A stretch of DNA of 64,000 nt, taken from contig JAIXQD010000033.1 in assembly GCA_027485855.1 (NCBI GenBank), forward strand, positions 186,001 to 250,000, read 5' to 3'. Below the pieces are notes generated by a model. It was given only the letters and a program-made list of their open reading frames with translations. It was not told the origin of the DNA and did not search any database. This DNA comes from Rickettsiales bacterium (lineage in GTDB: Bacteria; Pseudomonadota; Alphaproteobacteria; G027485855). Both the position numbers and the translations under genes were made by a program. Of the stretch, positions 59,738 to 64,000 are shown in pieces (the first letter of the stretch is position 1; each line of letters starts with the position of its first letter).

Positions 59738-61615
59738 TTACCAAGAGAAGGCCACGCCGCCACCCGCGCTGAAGTCACCTTCTTCGCTGCGGCCAACGCT
59801 GGCTTTAGCAGTGACATTGTCGGTGAAGCGAACGCCAGCGCCTAAAGCAAAGGCGGTTGAGTCTTTAAACTGACCAACGCCCAAGCCGACATTGATTTTT
59901 TTGCCATTCTCAACTTGTGGGATGTTGGCCATGGCAGCAATGCTGGCAATACCACCACGCGCTTCGTCTTGAAGGCCATTCAGCTGACGACGGTTAACCG
60001 CATCAAAATCGGCAACGCCATCGGCAACGCCACGAACCGTAGCCGGTGCGCCCGATGGGCTATCGGCAAAGGTGGCGCCTGTATCATCAAGCGTTAAGGT
60101 GGTTGTGGTTGTACCACCGCTTAACACAGTGTTGGTGGTGCTCACGGTTAAACCATGTGCATCGCCCGTGGCATCACGCACAACTACGGCCGCCGTGGTT
60201 GGGGTTAAATCAACCGAGGCGCGACCATTTGCAGCGTTGGCATCACTGTCGGCAACAAGGCCAACGGTGTTGCTGGCGCCGGTAATGGTAAGGCCGTTAT
60301 TGGCAACATTAACGGCAGCATTGGCGGTGGGGTTAAGGCTGTAAATATTACCATTTACGCCCAAATCGCCATTCACCAACATACCACCATTAACCGATGT
60401 GCCATAAGTGACTGTATTGGTGCCGACGGTTGTCGTGCGTGCAGCGTTGGTCATTAAAATGTTGTTGCTGCCGCTCACTGCCACAAAATCACCATTGACG
60501 CGCGCGCCGCCGGCCACTGTTGTGCCGTAATTCACCGCTCTGGCAATACCGTCCGAAACGGTGGTGTTGGTGTCGGTTGAAACAGTGATGGTATTGCTGC
60601 CTGTAGTGTTTGAAATAACCGCGCCCGAGGCATTGGCCACAAAGCCGTTACCGCCACCCAAAGAAGTGCTCACTGTGGCGCTGCTTGCACCAACAACAAC
60701 CGAAGCTGTGCCCGTACCATTGGCAAGCGTTGCAGAGGTGCCGTCGAGCGATATGCTATTGCCTGAGGCTGTGCCCGAAAATGCATTGAAGCCGCCATTA
60801 ACAAGAGCGCCACCATTATGTGTGGTTAAACCAGTAAAGGTGCTGGTGCTGCTCACGGCTAAAGTGGTGGTGCCGATGGCGCCGGTATTGGTAATGCCAT
60901 TTGTGGTGGTCGCACCCGTCACGCCCAAATTACCGCCAACGGTGGCATTGGCTGTAGTCGATAATGTACCCGTGCCGATGTTACCGGTGTTGGTGATGCC
61001 GTTTGTGGTGGTTGCACCCGTCACGCCCAACGCGCCGCCAATTGTAGCATCGCCAGAAGTGCCCAATGTTGTGACGCCAGAAATTGCGCCCGCATTGGTG
61101 ATGCCCTCACCCGTGTTGTTAAAGGCGCCCGTATTGTTGGTAATACCATTGGTGCTCAGCGTACCTGTAAGTGTGGTGTTACCCGTCACGCCCAACGCGC
61201 CGCCAATTGTAGCATCGCCAGAAGTGCCCAATGTTGTCACGCCCGAAATTGCACCCGCATTGGTGATGCCCTCACCGGTGTTATCAAAAGCGCCCGTGTT
61301 ATTGGTAATACCATTGGCGCTGAGCGTACCAGTGAGTGTAGTATTGCCCGTAACACCTAAAGTGCCCGAAACGTTGGTGGCGGCGGAACCGATGTTGAAA
61401 ATTGTTGCATCGGCATTGAGCACGTTCACAGTGGGGCCAGAGCCATCAAAATCCTGCACTAAAAAAGTGCCTGCGCTGCCATTATCGGTATCAACCTGAA
61501 TAATGTAGCTATCGGAATCGCCAACCGTTGTATCGGCCAGTGCGGGGCTGCTGATAAAAAGCGCGGCCGCGGCAACCAAAGCTGTGTGGGTAAGCAGTTT
61601 TTGAGTAAAGGTCAT
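59738..61615 (-). CDS. Trimeric autotransporter adhesin (YadA-like anchor)
   Basis: A 625-residue surface protein. The signal peptide is MTFTQKLLTHTALVAAAALF with cleavage near PALA. The passenger is made of Asn/Thr/Gly repeats (LGVTGNTTLTGTLS, ITNNTGAF, GAISGVTTLGTSGDATIGG) that would form beta-rolls on the trimer. The end has the neck (GVADFDAVNRRQLNGLQDEARGGIASIAAMANIPQ) and the YadA anchor (VGLGVGQFKDSTAFALGAG, VTAKASVGRSEEGDFSAGGGVAFSW), which forms the trimeric beta-barrel in the outer membrane. GGAG before ATG 61615 decides the start; an upstream start is unlikely. Such adhesins bind host or bacterial surfaces. Confidence 0.9.
   Translation of the reverse strand: MTFTQKLLTHTALVAAAALFISSPALADTTVGDSDSYIIQVDTDNGSAGTFLVQDFDGSGPTVNVLNADATIFNIGSAATNVSGTLGVTGNTTLTGTLSANGITNNTGAFDNTGEGITNAGAISGVTTLGTSGDATIGGALGVTGNTTLTGTLSTNGITNNTGAFNNTGEGITNAGAISGVTTLGTSGDATIGGALGVTGATTTNGITNTGNIGTGTLSTTANATVGGNLGVTGATTTNGITNTGAIGTTTLAVSSTSTFTGLTTHNGGALVNGGFNAFSGTASGNSISLDGTSATLANGTGTASVVVGASSATVSTSLGGGNGFVANASGAVISNTTGSNTITVSTDTNTTVSDGIARAVNYGTTVAGGARVNGDFVAVSGSNNILMTNAARTTTVGTNTVTYGTSVNGGMLVNGDLGVNGNIYSLNPTANAAVNVANNGLTITGASNTVGLVADSDANAANGRASVDLTPTTAAVVVRDATGDAHGLTVSTTNTVLSGGTTTTTLTLDDTGATFADSPSGAPATVRGVADGVADFDAVNRRQLNGLQDEARGGIASIAAMANIPQVENGKKINVGLGVGQFKDSTAFALGAGVRFTDNVTAKASVGRSEEGDFSAGGGVAFSW
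61022..61351 (-). repeat. Two near-identical 165-bp tandem repeats in the adhesin gene
   Basis: The sequence at 61022-61186 recurs at 61187-61351 with few changes (for example GATAATACC against GGTAATACC type differences). Each unit encodes 55 residues starting LGVTGNTTLTGTLS and ending TIGGA. Because the unit is in frame, copy number can change without breaking the gene, so length variation between strains is likely. Confidence 0.85.
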
Positions 61616-61730
61616 TTTTTTGACTCCGGTATCACTGGGGGTTGTTGTAGATATAAGGTGAATTAAAATCACGGGTATTCTATAGTTTTTGAAATTAATT
61701 TAAAGTGAGCAAATTTTGAAAACCAACTGC

Positions 61731-61748
61731 TGCGGTAATTTTACCGCA
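61731..61748. promoter_or_regulatory. Inverted repeat upstream of the adhesin gene
   Basis: TGCGGTAA (61731-61738) and TTACCGCA (61741-61748) flank two bases, about 115 bases upstream of the adhesin start. There is no T-run, so an operator is more likely than a terminator. On the minus strand, TATAGA (61684-61679) may be the -10 of the adhesin promoter; no good -35 is seen. Confidence 0.4.
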
Positions 61749-61818
61749 CCAATCCGAATACAAAACGATTTGGCCCAATAGGAGCAAAAACCATAGGGCT
61801 AAAAACTAGGCCAGATAG

Positions 61819-62376
61819 CTAGAACACCACTTCTTTTTTAATTGAAACGCAGCCAGAACTACCCGCCGGCATCAGAAAAACGCGGCCCGTCCCTTCAAGC
61901 TGTAACACTTGTATATTGCGGCTGACCTTGCCTTGCGGCTTGCCTTCTTTAAATTGCTTTTTCGCAACGGCATCGCAACTATCGGGCCAGTATGAAACGG
62001 CGTCATAAACAGCCCCACAGCCTTGCGTATAAGGGGTGAAGCTGGCCGAGGCATAGGCGGTGGCTTTATCGGCCGTCACAACCTCCATCGAAAATGAGCT
62101 GACGCGCTGATTGCCCTGCTGTGGCGCCACAAACACCACCGCCCCTGCACCCGGATTGATGCCGATAAAGTTACTGATGGTTTGTATCATGGGCGCACAT
62201 TGCTGCACGCCATTTTTCATCATTTGTGCGGTGACGGGGTTTGCCTGAACTTGTTGTTGTTGTGATTGTGGTTGTGCCGAAGGCGCACCCGCTTGTTGTG
62301 CCGAAGGCGCATTATTTTGTTGTGCGACAGCTGGCGCGCTTAAAAACAATAAAAAAGTCAGCAAGGCGTAAAACAT
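61819..62376 (-). CDS. Secreted protein, unknown family
   Basis: A 185-residue protein with a Sec signal peptide (LLTFLLFLSAPAVA). A Gln/Ala/Pro/Ser low-complexity linker runs to about residue 50, and a domain with five Cys follows (VQQCAPMIQ, QGCGAVYD, DSCDAVAKK, SSGCVSIKK). YDAVSYWPDSCDAVA and IQVLQLEGTGRVFLMPAG are its most regular parts. No family recognised. The gene stands alone on the minus strand, upstream of the adhesin gene. Confidence 0.6.
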   Translation of the reverse strand: MFYALLTFLLFLSAPAVAQQNNAPSAQQAGAPSAQPQSQQQQVQANPVTAQMMKNGVQQCAPMIQTISNFIGINPGAGAVVFVAPQQGNQRVSSFSMEVVTADKATAYASASFTPYTQGCGAVYDAVSYWPDSCDAVAKKQFKEGKPQGKVSRNIQVLQLEGTGRVFLMPAGSSGCVSIKKEVVF

Positions 62377-62426
62377 TTTGTCTCCTATGGGCCTTTATCT
62401 TTTAGGGCACCGTAAGTTTAATTGAA

Positions 62427-62538
62427 CGCTCAGAAGATACTGTCTGCGCCCAAGGCTGGCAAGGTAAACCATGCGCGCAAAAATGTGCGGGCTATGGGGC
62501 TGTTGCTGTTATTCGGCACAGCGCGATGCTATTGCAGC
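62427..62538 (-). pseudogene. Broken 3' end of an oxygenase-like gene, copy A of a 112-bp direct repeat
   Basis: This segment matches 63630-63741 with only about six mismatches. Read on the minus strand it encodes HRAVPNNSNSPIARTFLRAW and the remaining tail of the family gene at 63633, with the same stop, but a TAG stop lies just before the conserved His codon and nothing matches upstream. It is therefore a fragment, not a gene. The rest of 62377-62705 shows no other coding or RNA signal. Confidence 0.8.
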
Positions 62539-62705
62539 AAGAAGTCAATTCAACCTGCCTAGACCCTAAGCGCGGGCAAAGAAGGTATCAAAGTACGGTA
62601 CTGGCTTTAAAATTATATATGTGCTGGTTGCCTTATCTTTGTCGCAAACCCACAAGATATTCAGCTACAATCGACCAGACCCTATTTAAGTTAGAAAGTT
62701 CGCTC

Positions 62706-63548
62706 ATGAAAATCCAATCACTCGCCTTTAGAACGGATTTACACTTTATCGCTTTTCAGGGCAGGGTTGAACAAAAGGGGGGTTATATTGTCGCCGAAAC
62801 ACCAGATAATCCTGGTTTTTTCTGGGGTAATTTGCTTTTAATGCCCGCGCCACCGAAGATTGGCGATATGCCAAAATGGATAGCTTTGTTTCAACAAGAA
62901 TTTGCGCATCAGCCCCTGATCAAGCACATCACTTTTGGTTGGGATGCGCCAGATGGCGCACAAGGCACGATGGATGAGTTTATACAAAATGGCTTTGATG
63001 CAGAGCTGAGCATGGTTTTAACTTTGGGACATGGCGAACTTGTACCACCCAAATATCCGCGCAGCGACATTGTCGTGCGCGTGCTTGAATCTGATTCAGA
63101 CTGGCGGCGCGCCACTGAAAACCAAATTACCAGTCGCGACCAAAAATTATTTTCGCTGGAAAGCTATACGCCCTTTAAGCAAAAACAAATGGCGAAATAC
63201 CGCGCCATGACCGATGCTGGCCATGGCCATTGGTATGGTGCATTTTTAGGAACAGAGATGGTTGCCGATTGCGGTGTTTTTGTGTTTGGCACGACGGCGC
63301 GCTTTCAGGCGGTTGGTACATTACCGCAGCATCGCGGCGGCGGTATTTGTGGTAATCTGATTTATCAAGCCACGCAGCACACGCTGGCCAATAAAACCAT
63401 TGAAAATAAAACCGTTGAAAAAATCGTGATGGTCGCCGACCCGAACTATCACGCCGCGCGTATTTACACTTCAGTTGGCTTTAAGCCGACGGAGAAACAA
63501 ATCGGTGTTTACCGCTGGCCCAAGCAAGAATGGGTGCCGATACCCTAA
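62706..63548 (+). CDS. GNAT-family acetyltransferase
   Basis: A 280-residue protein whose C-terminal half is a GNAT domain. AVGTLPQHRGGGICGNLIYQ is the acetyl-CoA pyrophosphate loop (Q-x-x-G-x-G type) and KIVMVADPNYHAARIYTSVGFKP the closing strand and helix. The N-terminal half (LAFRTDLHFIAFQGRVEQKGGYIV) seems to be a second, degenerate GNAT fold. The product could acetylate a small molecule or protein; substrate unknown. Earlier ATGs at 62526 were rejected because they lie in the repeat. The gene is bracketed by the 112-bp direct repeat, so it may have been acquired. Confidence 0.75.
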   Translation: MKIQSLAFRTDLHFIAFQGRVEQKGGYIVAETPDNPGFFWGNLLLMPAPPKIGDMPKWIALFQQEFAHQPLIKHITFGWDAPDGAQGTMDEFIQNGFDAELSMVLTLGHGELVPPKYPRSDIVVRVLESDSDWRRATENQITSRDQKLFSLESYTPFKQKQMAKYRAMTDAGHGHWYGAFLGTEMVADCGVFVFGTTARFQAVGTLPQHRGGGICGNLIYQATQHTLANKTIENKTVEKIVMVADPNYHAARIYTSVGFKPTEKQIGVYRWPKQEWVPIP

Positions 63549-63629
63549 ACTACCCATTCAGTTTTTTATGACGGGCACGGCGTTGTTTGTTTTTAGGTGC
63601 GTGGTGCGCGGCAAGGCATTTGGGCTGGG

Positions 63630-63741
63630 CGCTCAAAAGATACTGTCTGCGCCCAAGGCTGGCAAGGTAAACCATGCACGCAAAAATGTGCGGGCTATGG
63701 GGCTGCTGCTGTTATTCGGCACAGCGCGGTGCGGTTGCAGC
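63630..63741 (-). repeat. Copy B of the 112-bp direct repeat
   Basis: The same sequence as at 62427-62538, here intact within the 3' end of the oxygenase-like gene. The orientation is the same, with 1203 bases between equal points. Confidence 0.85.
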
Positions 63742-64000
63742 GTGTTGGTGGCGATAATGTCATAATTTTTAGGCTGCCACATTTGCCCACCGCCAATATT
63801 TTGCCGCATATTTTGCTGCAATAATTGCATATATTTTTCGCCATCTTGCTTAATAGTGTGACCGCGATAATTCCGGCCCTGCTTTACAATTTCTTGCGCG
63901 TAATTTTGAAAAGGCAGCGTGTCATAGCCATTGGTATAATATTCGGTCGGCAAGGCATCGCTCACCATATAAATCTGCTCGGTTTGTTGGCGGGCCAACA
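63633..64000 (-). CDS. Putative Fe(II)/2-oxoglutarate oxygenase-like protein, family D, cut by window edge
   Basis: The C-terminal 122 residues of a fourth family member. The signature YMVSDALPTEYYTNGYDTLP and the distal part LQPHRAVPNNSSSPIARTF with Arg 13 residues after the His are present; Asn at +5 and Pro at +10 are kept. The H-x-D pair would be just beyond the right edge. The end (RAWFTLPALGADSIF) is duplicated as the remnant at 62427. No start is visible. Confidence 0.6.
   Translation of the reverse strand, partial: LARQQTEQIYMVSDALPTEYYTNGYDTLPFQNYAQEIVKQGRNYRGHTIKQDGEKYMQLLQQNMRQNIGGGQMWQPKNYDIIATNTLQPHRAVPNNSSSPIARTFLRAWFTLPALGADSIF

Noticed and set aside
60561..61499. 312-codon plus-strand ORF antisense to the adhesin
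   Set aside because: Val/Pro/Ala low-complexity mirror of the Asn/Thr/Gly repeats; no ribosome binding site or family.
62526..62705. 60-codon N-terminal extension of the acetyltransferase
   Set aside because: It begins inside the 112-bp repeat remnant and shows no GNAT similarity; ATG 62706 is a better start.

Overview
The window looks like chromosomal DNA of an alphaproteobacterium. Supporting markers are a PHA-synthesis regulator PhaR, an RpoH sigma factor with the RpoH box, the plant/alphaproteobacterial type of glutamate-cysteine ligase, a long DUF4175 (TIGR02302-like) membrane protein, a membrane-anchored CycM-like cytochrome c, the dnaX-ybaB-recR and rmuC-def-fmt-truA-dapE-dapD gene orders, and an SRP RNA just upstream of dnaX. 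Genes are densely packed, many start/stop overlaps are of the ATGA type, and there is no insertion sequence, CRISPR array or phage structural module. I cannot name the genus. The many lineage-specific tandem paralogues, an ankyrin protein and a trimeric autotransporter suggest an organism that interacts with other cells, but that is inference.

Layout. 0-6 kb: a truncated DMT-type permease, a PD-(D/E)XK nuclease-like protein, a PHA locus (phaR, a basic-tailed small protein, a PhaC-like hydrolase) and a membrane-anchored pseudokinase with a small membrane partner. 6-9.3 kb: an accessory block with a secreted Cys-rich protein, an Fe(II)/2-oxoglutarate-oxygenase-like protein and a segmentally duplicated family, all downstream of rpoH. 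9.3-16.6 kb: rpoH, rluD, two membrane proteins of unknown role, a lytic-transglycosylase-like protein and glmM. 16.7-21.4 kb: a second accessory block, three tandem plus-strand genes facing five tandem minus-strand genes, all unrecognised. 21.4-33 kb: ATPase, tRNA-Ala(CGC), yggT-folD-corA, two paralogous HEXXH proteins, cytochrome c, a methyltransferase, SRP RNA, dnaX and a glutathione S-transferase. 33-43 kb: ybaB-recR, a 58-residue ORF with its own promoter and terminator, and rmuC-def-fmt-truA against dapD-dapE and the DUF4175 protein. 43-58 kb: surface-antigen-like protein, AlkB homologue, LemA with two DUF3137 proteins, rsmE, gshA, coaD, HD phosphohydrolase, tldD, a histidine phosphatase, an ankyrin protein, ruvX and gatCA. 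58-64 kb: a third accessory block with two tandem oxygenase-like genes, a trimeric autotransporter adhesin, a secreted protein, and a GNAT acetyltransferase bracketed by a 112-bp direct repeat made from the 3' end of another oxygenase-like gene.

The strongest candidate for something undescribed is the oxygenase-like family at 6.8, 58.1, 58.8 and 63.6 kb. Its three complete members carry H-x-D, and all four sequences carry a distal His followed exactly 13 residues later by Arg, with Asn at +5 and Pro at +10. That is the layout of an Fe(II)/2-oxoglutarate site, but the proteins resemble no named family I know. The members sit only in the accessory blocks, beside duplicated or broken genes. The facing gene arrays at 16.7-21.4 kb are the second candidate.

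Several gene starts were moved from the longest reading frame because the upstream part overlaps an RNA gene (dnaX, the ATPase), a repeat (GNAT) or antisense genes (ruvX), or because an in-frame ATG with a ribosome binding site lies at a gene junction. All functions are assigned by reading motifs by eye; no database search was run.
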